Below are positions 1 to 8,400 of a stretch of DNA of 64,000 nucleotides, piece by piece. The notes below the pieces were generated by a model, which saw nothing but the letters and a program-made list of their open reading frames with translations, was not told the origin of the DNA and did no database searches. Position 1 is the stretch's first letter. Every line of letters starts with the position of its first letter. Origin of the DNA: an uncultured Collinsella sp. Its GTDB lineage: Bacteria > Actinomycetota > Coriobacteriia > Coriobacteriales > Coriobacteriaceae. Position numbers and translations under genes: made by a program. The stretch covers positions 62,001 through 126,000 of the forward strand of contig CAUBVH010000004.1 of assembly GCA_958439425.1 (NCBI GenBank), given 5' to 3'.

Positions 1-1
1 G

Positions 2-2485
2 AAGCTCGGTGACGACAATGATCCGCTGCTCGTATCGGTTCGCTCGGGCGCTCCGTTTTCCATGCCCGGCATGATGGACACGGTCCTCAACTTGGGCCTC
101 AACGACGACTCCGTTCAGGGGCTCATCGCCCAGACGCAAAATCCGCGTTTTGCCTGGGATAGCTACCGCCGCTTTATCCAGATGTTCTCCAACGTTGTCA
201 TGGGCGTTGACGCCGACCTATTCGAGAATGCCCTGACCCAGGCCCGCCTGGTCGCTGGCGTCCGCGTCGACTCCGAGCTTTCGGCCGAGGATCTGCAGGA
301 GCTTGTCGAGACCTTCAAGGGCATCTTCTCTGATAACGTCGAGGCCGCCCTGTATCCCGAGCTCGAGGTCACCGGCGGCAAGCCCGTCTTCCCGCATGAT
401 CCGGAGCTCCAGCTGCGCCTTGCCATCCAGGCCGTCTTTGGCAGCTGGATGAACGAGCGCGCCTGCATCTACCGCAAACAGCACGGCATCTCCGACGAGC
501 TCGGTACTGCCGTCAACGTCCAGGCTATGGCTTTTGGCAACAAGGGTGAGACCTCCGCGACCGGCGTCGCCTTTACGCGCAACCCGGCCGACGGCACTAA
601 GGAGTTCTACGGCGACTTTCTGGTCAACGCCCAGGGCGAGGATGTCGTCGCCGGCATCCGCAATACCGAGCCCATCGCCGACCTCAAGACCACCCCGGGC
701 CTCGAGTCCGCAGGTGAGGAGCTCGAGCGCGTGTTCCTGACGCTCGAGGATCACTATCGCGACATGTGCGACATCGAGTTCACCATCGAGCAGGGCAAGC
801 TCTGGATGCTCCAGACCCGCGTGGGTAAGCGCACTGCTACCGCCGCCCTGCGCATCGCCATCGAAATGGTCGAGGAGGGTCTGATAACCCGTGAGGAGGC
901 CGTGAGTCGGATCGACCCTGCGCAGCTCGACCAGCTCTTGCACCCGCAGTTCGATGCTTCCAAGAAGTACGAGGCCCTGGCCAGCGGTCTGAACGCCAGC
1001 CCCGGCGCCGCCGTGGGCGAGGTCGTATTCTCGAGCGACGATGCCGTCACACGTTCCGCCGAGGGCCACAAGGTCATTTTGGTTCGCTGGGAGACCAACC
1101 CCGACGACCTGAAAGGCATGGTCGCCGCCGAGGGCATCCTGACCAGCCATGGCGGCAAGACGAGCCATGCCGCCGTTATCGCCCGCGGTATGGGTACGCC
1201 CTGCGTCTGCGGCGTCGAGCGCTTCCACATCGACGCCGCCGAGAAGGTCGTGCGCATCGAGGGAAGCGATCGCGTGCTGCACGAGGGCGATGTCATCTCC
1301 ATCGACGGCACCCAGGGCATCGTCGTCGATGGCGCTGTCGATTTGGTCTCCGCCGAGCTCACTGGCGATCTGGACACCATCTTGTCCTGGGCTGACGAGA
1401 TTCGTCTGGACGAGACCGGCGGCCACGCCAACCATGTGCGCGTCAACGCCGACAACCCCGAGGATGCCGCGCTCGCGCTCGAGTTTGGTGCCGAGGCCAT
1501 TGGCCTGTGCCGCACCGAGCATATGTTCCTGGGCGATCGCAAGAACATCATCCAGGGCTTTATCCTGTCCGATGATGAGGCCGTGAAGCAGCAGACCCTG
1601 GCCGACCTCCTCAAGGTTCAGACCGAGGACTTCCTGGCGATGTTCAAGACCATGTCCGGTCGCGATGTGGTCGTTCGCCTGCTCGATCCGCCGCTTCATG
1701 AGTTCCTGGATAATCCACGCGAGCTCGAGGTCGCCATCACCAAGAAGGAAGCCGCTGGTGCCAGCGAGGAAGAGCTTGCCGTCCTGCGCACCCGCCTGCG
1801 TCGTATCGACGGCATGGTTGAGTCCAACCCAATGCTCGGTCTGCGTGGTGTGCGCCTGTCCGTCGTCTTTAGCGACCTGCCGCTCATGCAGGTTCGCGCT
1901 GTCGCCACGGCCGCTGCCCGTCTTATCAAGGAGGGCGTCGACCCGCGCCCCGAGATCATGGTCCCGCTCGTTTCCATCACGGCCGAGCATGTTCAGACCC
2001 GCGAGGTTATCGAGCGCGTGATCGCCGAGGTTTCCGCCGAGGAGGGCGTCGAGCTCAATATTCCCGTAGGCACGATGCTTGAGCTGCCGCGTGCCTGTAT
2101 GGTCGCTGATGAGATCGCCCGTCATGCCGACTTCTTCTGCTTTGGTACCAACGACCTCACGCAAACGACCTTCGGCTTCTCGCGTGACGACGCCGAGGCC
2201 AAGTTCATTCCGCTGTACATGCACAAGAAGATCCTGAAGGACAATCCCTTCGAGACCATCGACACCGCGGTGCTGGAGCTCGTGCGCGTGGCCGTCGAGA
2301 AGGGTCGCGCCACCAACCCCGACATGCACTTTGGCGTGTGCGGCGAGCACGGCGGCGACCCCAAGTCTATCAAGGGCCTGTTTAACGTGGCCGACGTGGA
2401 CTACGTGTCTTGCTCGCCCTATCGCGTGCCCCTCGCGCGTCTGGCCGCCGCTCAGGCCAAGCTCGAGGCCAAGCGCAACGCCTAG
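2..2485 (+). CDS. ppdK: Pyruvate, phosphate dikinase (5' partial)
   Basis: The open frame enters the window at base 2; roughly 75 N-terminal residues, including the true start, lie outside. The family interconverts pyruvate, ATP and phosphate with PEP, AMP and pyrophosphate in the cytoplasm. Visible parts are the end of the ATP-grasp half, the central swivelling phosphohistidine domain with GGKTSHAAVIARGMGTPC (phosphorylated His codon at 1166-1168), and the C-terminal PEP/pyruvate barrel ending in FGVCGEHGGDP, which carries the catalytic Cys. No frameshift is seen. It ends before a strong hairpin at 2524, so it closes its transcript. In a fermenting gut bacterium it probably supports PPi-linked glycolysis or PEP recycling (inference). 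Confidence 0.97.
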   Translation, partial: KLGDDNDPLLVSVRSGAPFSMPGMMDTVLNLGLNDDSVQGLIAQTQNPRFAWDSYRRFIQMFSNVVMGVDADLFENALTQARLVAGVRVDSELSAEDLQELVETFKGIFSDNVEAALYPELEVTGGKPVFPHDPELQLRLAIQAVFGSWMNERACIYRKQHGISDELGTAVNVQAMAFGNKGETSATGVAFTRNPADGTKEFYGDFLVNAQGEDVVAGIRNTEPIADLKTTPGLESAGEELERVFLTLEDHYRDMCDIEFTIEQGKLWMLQTRVGKRTATAALRIAIEMVEEGLITREEAVSRIDPAQLDQLLHPQFDASKKYEALASGLNASPGAAVGEVVFSSDDAVTRSAEGHKVILVRWETNPDDLKGMVAAEGILTSHGGKTSHAAVIARGMGTPCVCGVERFHIDAAEKVVRIEGSDRVLHEGDVISIDGTQGIVVDGAVDLVSAELTGDLDTILSWADEIRLDETGGHANHVRVNADNPEDAALALEFGAEAIGLCRTEHMFLGDRKNIIQGFILSDDEAVKQQTLADLLKVQTEDFLAMFKTMSGRDVVVRLLDPPLHEFLDNPRELEVAITKKEAAGASEEELAVLRTRLRRIDGMVESNPMLGLRGVRLSVVFSDLPLMQVRAVATAAARLIKEGVDPRPEIMVPLVSITAEHVQTREVIERVIAEVSAEEGVELNIPVGTMLELPRACMVADEIARHADFFCFGTNDLTQTTFGFSRDDAEAKFIPLYMHKKILKDNPFETIDTAVLELVRVAVEKGRATNPDMHFGVCGEHGGDPKSIKGLFNVADVDYVSCSPYRVPLARLAAAQAKLEAKRNA

Positions 2486-2523
2486 CGCCCGGCAGTTAGA
2501 CGTCTAGCCTAGCCCCCTTCATG

Positions 2524-2555
2524 CCGCCCGTCTCATTCGTGAGGCGGGCGGTTCT
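2524..2555 (+). terminator. Rho-independent terminator after ppdK
   Basis: A 12-bp stem (one G-T wobble) closes a TTCG tetraloop, with arms at 2524-2535 and 2540-2551. Only a short mixed TTCTC tail follows, so termination may be incomplete. Confidence 0.65.
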
Positions 2556-2597
2556 CATGTGCGGGTTTTGTCTTTTTGTCTGCGTAAAAAATTGTTC

Positions 2598-2625
2598 TTG
2601 CAGCGGAAACCCGCGCGTGTATACT
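2598..2625 (+). promoter_or_regulatory. Sigma-A-type promoter of rplS
   Basis: TTGCAG (2598-2603), a 16-bp spacer, then TATACT (2620-2625). The resulting leader of about 60 nt holds a small hairpin, GTGCCG (2647-2652) pairing with CGGCAC (2665-2670). Some rplS leaders bind L19, so autoregulation is possible but unproven here. Confidence 0.7.
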
Positions 2626-2694
2626 CGAATACGTTTGTTCAACTACGTGCCGGCCAAGGTGGTACGGCACCTCTAGAAGAGTAAGGAATTGCAC

Positions 2695-3036
2695 ATGGAT
2701 TACATCCGCGCAATCGAGCGTCAGCAGATCCGCGAGGACATTCCTCAGGTTCGCGTCGCCGACAACGTCAAGGTTCACTACCGCATTAAGGAAGGCGACC
2801 GCGAGCGCATCCAGGTCTTCCAGGGCGACGTCATCCGCATGGCCGGCGCCGGTGCCCGCGAGACCTTCACCGTCCGCAAGATGTCCTTCGGTGTCGGTGT
2901 TGAGCGTACCTTCCCGCTTCACAGCCCCAAGATCGCCAAGCTCGAGGTCGTCCGTCATGGTCGCGTCCGTCGCGCCAAGTTGTACTACCTCCGCGACAAG
3001 GTGGGCAAGGCTGCTCGCATCCCCGAGAAGCGCTAA
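2695..3036 (+). CDS. rplS: Large ribosomal subunit protein bL19
   Basis: This 113-residue protein has the usual L19 length and begins [21 protein letters not shown]19 sits at the 30S-50S interface and helps form intersubunit bridges. The ATG at 2695 is chosen because AAGGA at 2683-2687 lies 7 nt upstream; the in-frame TTG at 2689 would leave almost no spacing. The conserved core [20 protein letters not shown] and the basic C-terminal end [18 protein letters not shown] are present. It is monocistronic, with a promoter at 2598 and a terminator at 3071, and is not beside rpsP-trmD as in many bacteria. Confidence 0.97.
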   Translation: MDYIRAIERQQIREDIPQVRVADNVKVHYRIKEGDRERIQVFQGDVIRMAGAGARETFTVRKMSFGVGVERTFPLHSPKIAKLEVVRHGRVRRAKLYYLRDKVGKAARIPEKR

Positions 3037-3070
3037 GAAGATCGCAGCGTCTGTCCACTCGTTTGGACAC

Positions 3071-3100
3071 AAGGGTCACCTTCGGGTGGCCCTTCTTTTT
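3071..3100 (+). terminator. Terminator after rplS
   Basis: A 10-bp stem around a TTCG loop (arms 3071-3080 and 3085-3094) is followed directly by CTTTTT. This is a textbook intrinsic terminator. Confidence 0.85.
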
Positions 3101-3129
3101 ATCTGATTTGCATGCAAGGAGGGCCTGGT

Positions 3130-3918
3130 ATGGCCAACATGACGAGCTCGGTTTCGGCATCGCAGGTTGCCGGTGAGTTGGCGAGCGCTACGTTTGAGGA
3201 GATTCCCGCCCTCGTGGAGCATTATCGCGAGGACCCGCGCCAGCAGGTGATCAAGGCTTGTGAACGCGCCCTCAAGCGCCATGCCAAAGAGCTTGCCGAG
3301 CGCGAGCGCGTCAATGACATGTACGAGCTTATGCATGAGCTCGGCGGCGATGGGGTGGTCGTTGGTGTCGACGAGGTGGGCCGCGGATCGGTGGCCGGTC
3401 CTTTGACGGTATGCGCCGTCTGTCTTCCTATGGAGCCGCGCGTCTGGGGTATCAACGATTCCAAAAAGCTCACGCCCGCGCGCCGCGAGTTGCTCTCGGT
3501 GAAGATAGCCGAGGTGGCGACTGCCATCGGCTTTTGCCATATCGCGCCGAAGGATATCGATGAGATGGGCATGGCCCGTGCTGTCCGTACTGCCGTTGCG
3601 GGCGCCGTGGCCGATACGGGACTTGAACCCGACTGCGTCCTCATGGATGGCAACCCCTTGGGCGCCGTTCCTAACGAGCGCGATGTGGTGAAGGGCGATG
3701 CCAAAATCGCCTGCATCGCCGCGGCGTCCATCATGGCCAAGGTCACGCGTGACGAGATGATGGTCGAGTACGACGCCGAGTATCCCGAGTACCATCTGGC
3801 CGAGTCGAAGGGCTATGCAAGCCCTGAGCATATCGAGGCCATTCGCAATCATGGACTTTGTCCACTGCACCGCGTGAGCTTTTGCGGAAACTTTCTGCAG
3901 ACTGAGCGCCTTTTCTAG
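3130..3918 (+). CDS. rnhB: Ribonuclease HII
   Basis: RNase HII nicks RNA-DNA hybrids and removes single ribonucleotides misincorporated in DNA. The 262-residue protein has the longer N-terminal helical extension (about 70 residues) seen in Gram-positive forms, then the catalytic start GVDEVGRGSVAGP with the first acidic pair, and later DEMGMARA and KGYASPEHIEAI. The ATG at 3130 follows AAGGAGGG (3116-3123) by 6 nt. An upstream in-frame ATG at 3112 overlaps that ribosome site and is rejected. It lies between terminators at 3071 and 3968, so it is probably transcribed alone. Confidence 0.95.
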   Translation: MANMTSSVSASQVAGELASATFEEIPALVEHYREDPRQQVIKACERALKRHAKELAERERVNDMYELMHELGGDGVVVGVDEVGRGSVAGPLTVCAVCLPMEPRVWGINDSKKLTPARRELLSVKIAEVATAIGFCHIAPKDIDEMGMARAVRTAVAGAVADTGLEPDCVLMDGNPLGAVPNERDVVKGDAKIACIAAASIMAKVTRDEMMVEYDAEYPEYHLAESKGYASPEHIEAIRNHGLCPLHRVSFCGNFLQTERLF

Positions 3919-3921
3919 GTC

Positions 3922-3940
3922 AATTGTGGAGACAGGGACC
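3922..3940 (+). repeat. Dispersed repeat AATTGTGGAGAYAGGGACC, copy 1
   Basis: These 19 bases recur with one mismatch at 61834-61852. Both copies start right after a gene or its terminator and lie about 95-99 bp upstream of a TTTGGT direct-repeat site. The nature of the repeat is unknown; it may be a decayed REP-like unit. Confidence 0.5.
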
Positions 3941-3967
3941 TCAGGGGTTTTATAAACCTGCTGGTAG

Positions 3968-4009
3968 CGGGCCGTATGCAACACCATTGCTGCGTACGGC
4001 CCGTTTTTT
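3968..4009 (+). terminator. Terminator after rnhB
   Basis: CGGGCCGTATGCA (3968-3980) pairs with TGCGTACGGCCCG (3991-4003) and is followed by six T residues. Confidence 0.85.
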
Positions 4010-4016
4010 GACGGCA

Positions 4017-4036
4017 TTTGGTCAGCTTTTGGTTTG
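4017..4036 (+). promoter_or_regulatory. Two 11-bp-phased TTTGGT direct repeats upstream of yraN-comM-dprA
   Basis: TTTGGT occurs at 4017-4022 and again at 4028-4033, exactly 11 bp apart, inside the stretch GGTCAGCTTTTGGTTTG (4020-4036). That 17-mer is identical to 33420-33436 upstream of comEA. The site ends about 75 bp before the yraN start. No good -35/-10 pair is seen, which suggests activator dependence (inference). Confidence 0.55.
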
Positions 4037-4107
4037 CTTCCGGTACTTACCCGCATGAAAGGTGCCCTCATCATCGGGGCAATGCAGTGTGCGGGAAAGG
4101 AGACCCC

Positions 4108-4593
4108 ATGAGTGCCGCAAGCAAAAAGAGCAAGACGCAGCAACTCAAGGAGCGTTGGGAAAACGGCGAGCTCGACTGTGGGGCGATGACGCCCGACTTT
4201 ATCAAGGGACTCAGTCCCCGCGAGCTGGGCATGCTGGGCGAGCTGATCACCATCGACTACTTTAACGAGCGCGGCTACACCTTGCTGGAGCAGGGTTATC
4301 GTTGCACCGAGGGCGAGGCCGATCTGGTGCTGCTCGATGAGCTCGACGATGTCGTGGTGATGGCCGAGGTCAAAACCAGACGAGTTGCACTGGATTGCAG
4401 CACGCGGGTCTTTCCCGAGGAGGCCGTGGACGCCCAAAAGCAACGCCGCTACCGCCGCATCGCAAGTTGCTACCTCATGGAGCATTATCCGCTCAAGGCG
4501 ATTCGCTTCGATGCCGTGGGCGTCACCATTCGCGGCGGGCATATCGCCGAGATCGAGCATCAGTACAACGCGTTCGATTGGCAGGTGTCGTGA
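4108..4593 (+). CDS. YraN family (UPF0102) nuclease-fold protein
   Basis: The 161-residue protein has the YraN core: LGMLGELITIDYFNERGY, then the restriction-endonuclease-like GEADLVLLDE and EVKTR, in which the acidic residues and Lys would form a metal site. The family's function is unsettled; it is often linked to DNA processing and commonly sits near rnhB, comM and dprA, as here. The ATG at 4108 follows AAAGGAG (4096-4102) by 5 nt, and an upstream in-frame GTG at 4018 is not supported. It has about 30 extra polar N-terminal residues compared with short members. Its stop overlaps the comM start, so it heads the yraN-comM-dprA transcript. Confidence 0.88.
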   Translation: MSAASKKSKTQQLKERWENGELDCGAMTPDFIKGLSPRELGMLGELITIDYFNERGYTLLEQGYRCTEGEADLVLLDELDDVVVMAEVKTRRVALDCSTRVFPEEAVDAQKQRRYRRIASCYLMEHYPLKAIRFDAVGVTIRGGHIAEIEHQYNAFDWQVS

Positions 4594-6116
4594 TGGCGTT
4601 CGAGACGTTTGCCGTTCACGCGGCCTGCATCCGCGGCGTCGAGGCGATTCACGTCACGGTCGAGGTCTCGCTTGCCGGTGGCGTTCCGGGCATCCAGATG
4701 CTCGGCATTCCGAGCATGGAGGTGATGGAGTCACGCGGTCGTATTCGCTGCGCGATGCGCTCCGCCGGGTTCGAGATCCCGCGCTCGGGCATTACGGTCA
4801 ATCTGGCGCCTGGCGATATTCGCAAGACCGGTAGCGGCTTTGATCTGCCCATCGCCATCGCGGTATTGGCGGCCGATGGTCAGATTCCCCGCGACAACCT
4901 CGATCGTTGTCTTATCGCTGGTGAGCTTGGCTTGGACGGTACGGTGCTTCCTGTCAAGGGCGAGGTGGCGTTTCAGCTATTGGCGCGTGATATGGGGCTG
5001 TCCTTTATCGCCGGCAGGTCCGATCAGCATGTGCCGCTCGCGGGCGTGGATTGTGGATTCATCGATCATTTGTCTCAGCTTGCCCATGGCATGGGCGATG
5101 CCGCGCGGCACTACTTGGATTCTGAAGTGCTCGAGGCGACCTTTGAGCCCGAACTCGACTATGCCGACGTGCTAGGGCAGGAAGTCGCTAAACGCGGCAT
5201 GGCGCTTGCGGCCGCCGGCGAGCTCGGTTTGCTTATGATCGGGTCCCCGGGATCGGGCAAGACGATGCTCGCCCGTCGTATGACCGGCATCCTGCCCGAG
5301 CTTTCCGTTGAGGATCAACAGGAGGCGCTGTGCATCCATTCGGTTTTGGGTGAGAACATCGATGGATTATTGGCAGGTCATCGGCCGTTTCGAAGTCCCC
5401 ATCACAGCATATCAACGGCTGGCCTCATTGGCGGAGGGCGCCCGGTGCATCCGGGTGAGATCAGCCTGGCTCATGGCGGCGTGCTCTTTTTGGACGAGCT
5501 TGCTGAGTTTCCCACGGGTGTGCTGCAGACGCTGCGTCAGCCCATCGAACGCGGCTATGTGAGGATCGTGCGCGTCGACGGGGCCTTTACCTTCCCGTCG
5601 CGCTTTCAGCTGCTGGCTGCGAGTAACCCTTGCCCCTGCGGCTTCTTGGGTGATCGCGAGGTGCCGTGTCGCTGCTCGGCGGCGATGGTCGAGCGCTATC
5701 GGTCTAAACTGCGCGGTCCTTTGGCCGACCGTATCGACATGATGATCGATGTGACCCGTCCCGACCCCCAAGTGATTATCGAGGGTGCGGAGGGTATGTC
5801 GTCTGCCGAGTTACGTGACTACGTTGTGCGCGGTCGCGCTTTTCGCGCTTGGCGCGAATCCCGTATGGACGATGCGGATGCCGAGGCCGAGGATGACGAG
5901 ACACGGTCCATTGACGGCGTCGTTTCGACCTTTGAGCTCGATGATGCGGCGGAGAAGTGTGTGCTCGGCCTGTCGAAGCGCACACATCTCACGGGTCGCG
6001 GCATCGTGCGACTGGTGCGTATCGCGCGTACAATCGCCGACGTCGCCGAGAGCGAGCAAGTGACGCAGGACCACGTGCTCGAGGCGGCGATGTACCAGGG
6101 AAGGAGGGACCAATGA
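4593..6116 (+). CDS. comM: ComM/YifB family AAA+ helicase (Mg-chelatase-like)
   Basis: ComM-type AAA+ ATPases promote branch migration during natural transformation. The 507-residue protein has the N-terminal S5-like domain (start MAFETFAVHAACIRGVEAIH), Walker A GSPGSGKTM, Walker B GGVLFLDEL, the zinc-like segment NPCPCGFLGDREVPCRC and a C-terminal helical domain. The start ATG at 4593 shares its A with the yraN TGA stop, indicating translational coupling. The frame is open further upstream, but only as a shadow of yraN. Its last bases overlap dprA. A TTTGGT repeat site precedes the operon. Confidence 0.95.
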   Translation: MAFETFAVHAACIRGVEAIHVTVEVSLAGGVPGIQMLGIPSMEVMESRGRIRCAMRSAGFEIPRSGITVNLAPGDIRKTGSGFDLPIAIAVLAADGQIPRDNLDRCLIAGELGLDGTVLPVKGEVAFQLLARDMGLSFIAGRSDQHVPLAGVDCGFIDHLSQLAHGMGDAARHYLDSEVLEATFEPELDYADVLGQEVAKRGMALAAAGELGLLMIGSPGSGKTMLARRMTGILPELSVEDQQEALCIHSVLGENIDGLLAGHRPFRSPHHSISTAGLIGGGRPVHPGEISLAHGGVLFLDELAEFPTGVLQTLRQPIERGYVRIVRVDGAFTFPSRFQLLAASNPCPCGFLGDREVPCRCSAAMVERYRSKLRGPLADRIDMMIDVTRPDPQVIIEGAEGMSSAELRDYVVRGRAFRAWRESRMDDADAEAEDDETRSIDGVVSTFELDDAAEKCVLGLSKRTHLTGRGIVRLVRIARTIADVAESEQVTQDHVLEAAMYQGRRDQ

Positions 6117-7048
6117 TGGCCGAGGGGACCTACGAGCTGCATCCAGGTGATGCGTTGTATCCCGAGACCGTTTTGGAGCTTTCTGATGTACCCCAGACGC
6201 TCTATGTGCGCGGCAACCCCGAGGTGCTTTCGACGCCCGCGCTCTCCATCATCGGCGCGCGCAAGGCCTCGCCGTATGGTCTTGCCGTGGCAGAGCTTGC
6301 GGCAAAGGTGGCGGTCGAGGCGGGAGTGACGGTAGTTTCGGGCGGCGCGGTCGGTTGTGACCAGGCCTCGGGTTGGGCTGCGGTCAACGCTGGCGGCAAA
6401 CACGTCGTGGTGCTGGGGACGGGCGCCGACGTGGTCTACCCGCGTTCGAGCGCGGGGCTTATTACGCGCACGCTCGATACGGGTGGCGCGGTCGTGTCGA
6501 TCTCCCCGTGGGGCATGGGCCCGCGCAAGTTTGCCTTTCCGCGCCGCAATCGCGTGATCGCGGCCCTGTCGCAAGCCCTCTTTGTATCCGAGGCGGGTAT
6601 GCCTTCCGGGACGTTTTCTACAGCCGAGGCTGCTATGGATTTGGGGCGCGAACTTCTTGCTGTGCCGGGGTCGATCCTATCGCCCGAGTCGCGTGGCACG
6701 AATTACCTCATTGCGAACGGTGCCTGCTGCATCATCGACGAGGAATCTATCGAGATGGCTATCTCACGCATCTACGGCACCCTGCGCTACTCGCGCCCCG
6801 ATGCTCCCGGCATTGCCGACCTGGATCAAACACAGCAGACCGTGATGCATGCGCTCATCGCCTCTCCGCTCAAAGTCGACGACATCGCGGCGCTCGTCTC
6901 GCTCAATGCCGTCGGCGTACTTAAACTCCTGGGTTCGCTTGAGCTCGAGGGCCTTATCGAGCGCATGATGGATGGAAGGTATGCGCCCTCCAAGTTTGCC
7001 CTTCACGCCCAGACGCCCTTCGGTCACAATGGAAAACGTGTCAATTAG
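6113..7048 (+). CDS. dprA: DNA-processing protein DprA
   Basis: DprA protects incoming single-stranded DNA and loads RecA onto it during transformation. The 311-residue protein holds the Rossmann-like core: SIIGARKASPYG, VSGGAVGCDQASGWAAV, GTGADVVYPRS, FPRRNRVIAALSQALFVSEA and SRGTNYLIANGA. A C-terminal winged-helix region follows (about residues 235-300). The ATG at 6113 overlaps the comM stop; the adjacent ATG at 6116 is equally possible. AAGGAGG lies at 6101-6107. The neighbours comM and yraN, and recA under a similar upstream repeat elsewhere in the window, fit a role in transformation. Confidence 0.95.
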   Translation: MMAEGTYELHPGDALYPETVLELSDVPQTLYVRGNPEVLSTPALSIIGARKASPYGLAVAELAAKVAVEAGVTVVSGGAVGCDQASGWAAVNAGGKHVVVLGTGADVVYPRSSAGLITRTLDTGGAVVSISPWGMGPRKFAFPRRNRVIAALSQALFVSEAGMPSGTFSTAEAAMDLGRELLAVPGSILSPESRGTNYLIANGACCIIDEESIEMAISRIYGTLRYSRPDAPGIADLDQTQQTVMHALIASPLKVDDIAALVSLNAVGVLKLLGSLELEGLIERMMDGRYAPSKFALHAQTPFGHNGKRVN

Positions 7049-7062
7049 AAAGGTGTTTGCAG

Positions 7063-8400
7063 ATGCAGTTCGATCAGGTGACGGTTATCGGTGGTGGTCT
7101 GGCGGGATCGGAGTGCGCGATTCAGCTGGCAGACCGCGGATTTGCCGTAAAGCTGTGCGAGATGCGCCCCCAGGTGAGCTCCCCGGCCCACCATACCGAT
7201 CACCTGGCAGAGCTCGTCTGTTCCAATTCGTTTAAGTCGACCCGTCCGGACTCTGCGGCTGGTTTGCTGAAGGCCGAGCTTGAGCGCATGGGCTCGGTCC
7301 TGCTCGATTGCGCCCATCGCGCGGCAGTTCCCGCCGGTGGCGCCTTGGCGGTCGACCGCGTCAAGTTTTCCGAGCTTGTCGAGGCTGAGGTTGCCGCCCG
7401 TCCCAATATCGAGATCATTCACGGCGAGGTCACGCAGATTCCCGAAGGTCACGTGGTCATTGCCGCCGGCCCCCTGTGCTCGCCGGCGCTGAGCGAAGAG
7501 GTCATGAAGCTCGTCGGTGGCGACGCCCTTGCGTTCTTCGATGCCGCGGCACCGATCGTCGATGCCTCCACGCTCGATATGGACGTGCTGTTCTCGCAGT
7601 CGCGCTACGAGGAACGGGGGAGCGGCGACTATCTCAACGCCCCACTCAACAAGGAGGAGTACGAGGCCTTTATCGAGGCACTTACCACGGCCGACCGCGT
7701 GGTGCTCAAGGACTTTGAGGGCGGCGATCTGTTCCAGGCATGCCAGCCTGCCGAGGAGGTTGCGCGCACCGGTAAGGACGCCATTCGCTTTGGCGCCATG
7801 AAGCCCGTCGGCCTCACCGACCCGCGTACCGGACGTCGCCCCTGGGCGGCGATTCAGCTTCGTGCCGAGAACAAGGAGAAGACCGCCTATAACCTGGTGG
7901 GTTTCCAGACCAACCTGACCTTTGGCGAGCAGAAGCGAGTCTTCCATATGGTGCCGGGCCTGGAGAACGCTGAGTTCTTCCGCTACGGTGTCATGCACCG
8001 CAATACCTTTGTCGACGCCCCGCACGTGCTCGATGGCACCTTTGCCGTGCCCGGTACCGGCGTGCGCCTGGCCGGTCAGATCACCGGCACCGAGGGGTAC
8101 ATGGAAGCTGTGGCGACCGGTCTGCTTGCGGCGCTCAACACCTATGCCGAGGCTATCGGCGCCGCGGGCGTCGAGCTGCCGCGCGTGGGCGCCCTGGGCG
8201 CGCTCGTGGGCTATGCGACCGATCCGGCAACGGTGGGCTATCAGCCCATGCACGTCAACTTTGGCTTGGTGCCGCCGCTCGAGGACGGCAAGCGCCGCAG
8301 TAAGCGCGACCGCTACCAGGCCTATGCGGACCGTGCGCTCGAGGCCCTTGATGCCTATCTGGCAACTCGCCCCGATCTGTTTGGAGGCGACCGTTCATAG
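7063..8400 (+). CDS. trmFO: Methylenetetrahydrofolate-tRNA (uracil-5-)-methyltransferase TrmFO
   Basis: TrmFO makes the ribothymidine at position 54 of tRNA, using FAD and methylenetetrahydrofolate. The 445-residue protein has the N-terminal dinucleotide site GGGLAGSECAIQLADRGF, the conserved LAELVCSNSFKS segment and FAVPGTGVRLAGQITGTEGY near the C-terminus. The ATG at 7063 follows AGAAAGG; the TTG at 7057 is less likely. It lies 14 nt after dprA and its stop overlaps the proposed xerC start, so it continues the same transcript. TrmFO next to a XerC/XerD recombinase gene is a common arrangement. Confidence 0.95.
   Translation: MQFDQVTVIGGGLAGSECAIQLADRGFAVKLCEMRPQVSSPAHHTDHLAELVCSNSFKSTRPDSAAGLLKAELERMGSVLLDCAHRAAVPAGGALAVDRVKFSELVEAEVAARPNIEIIHGEVTQIPEGHVVIAAGPLCSPALSEEVMKLVGGDALAFFDAAAPIVDASTLDMDVLFSQSRYEERGSGDYLNAPLNKEEYEAFIEALTTADRVVLKDFEGGDLFQACQPAEEVARTGKDAIRFGAMKPVGLTDPRTGRRPWAAIQLRAENKEKTAYNLVGFQTNLTFGEQKRVFHMVPGLENAEFFRYGVMHRNTFVDAPHVLDGTFAVPGTGVRLAGQITGTEGYMEAVATGLLAALNTYAEAIGAAGVELPRVGALGALVGYATDPATVGYQPMHVNFGLVPPLEDGKRRSKRDRYQAYADRALEALDAYLATRPDLFGGDRS

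Noticed and set aside
6113..6116. A choice between two adjacent ATG starts for dprA
   Set aside because: Both fit the ribosome site; the difference is one residue and has no functional meaning, so no separate finding is made.
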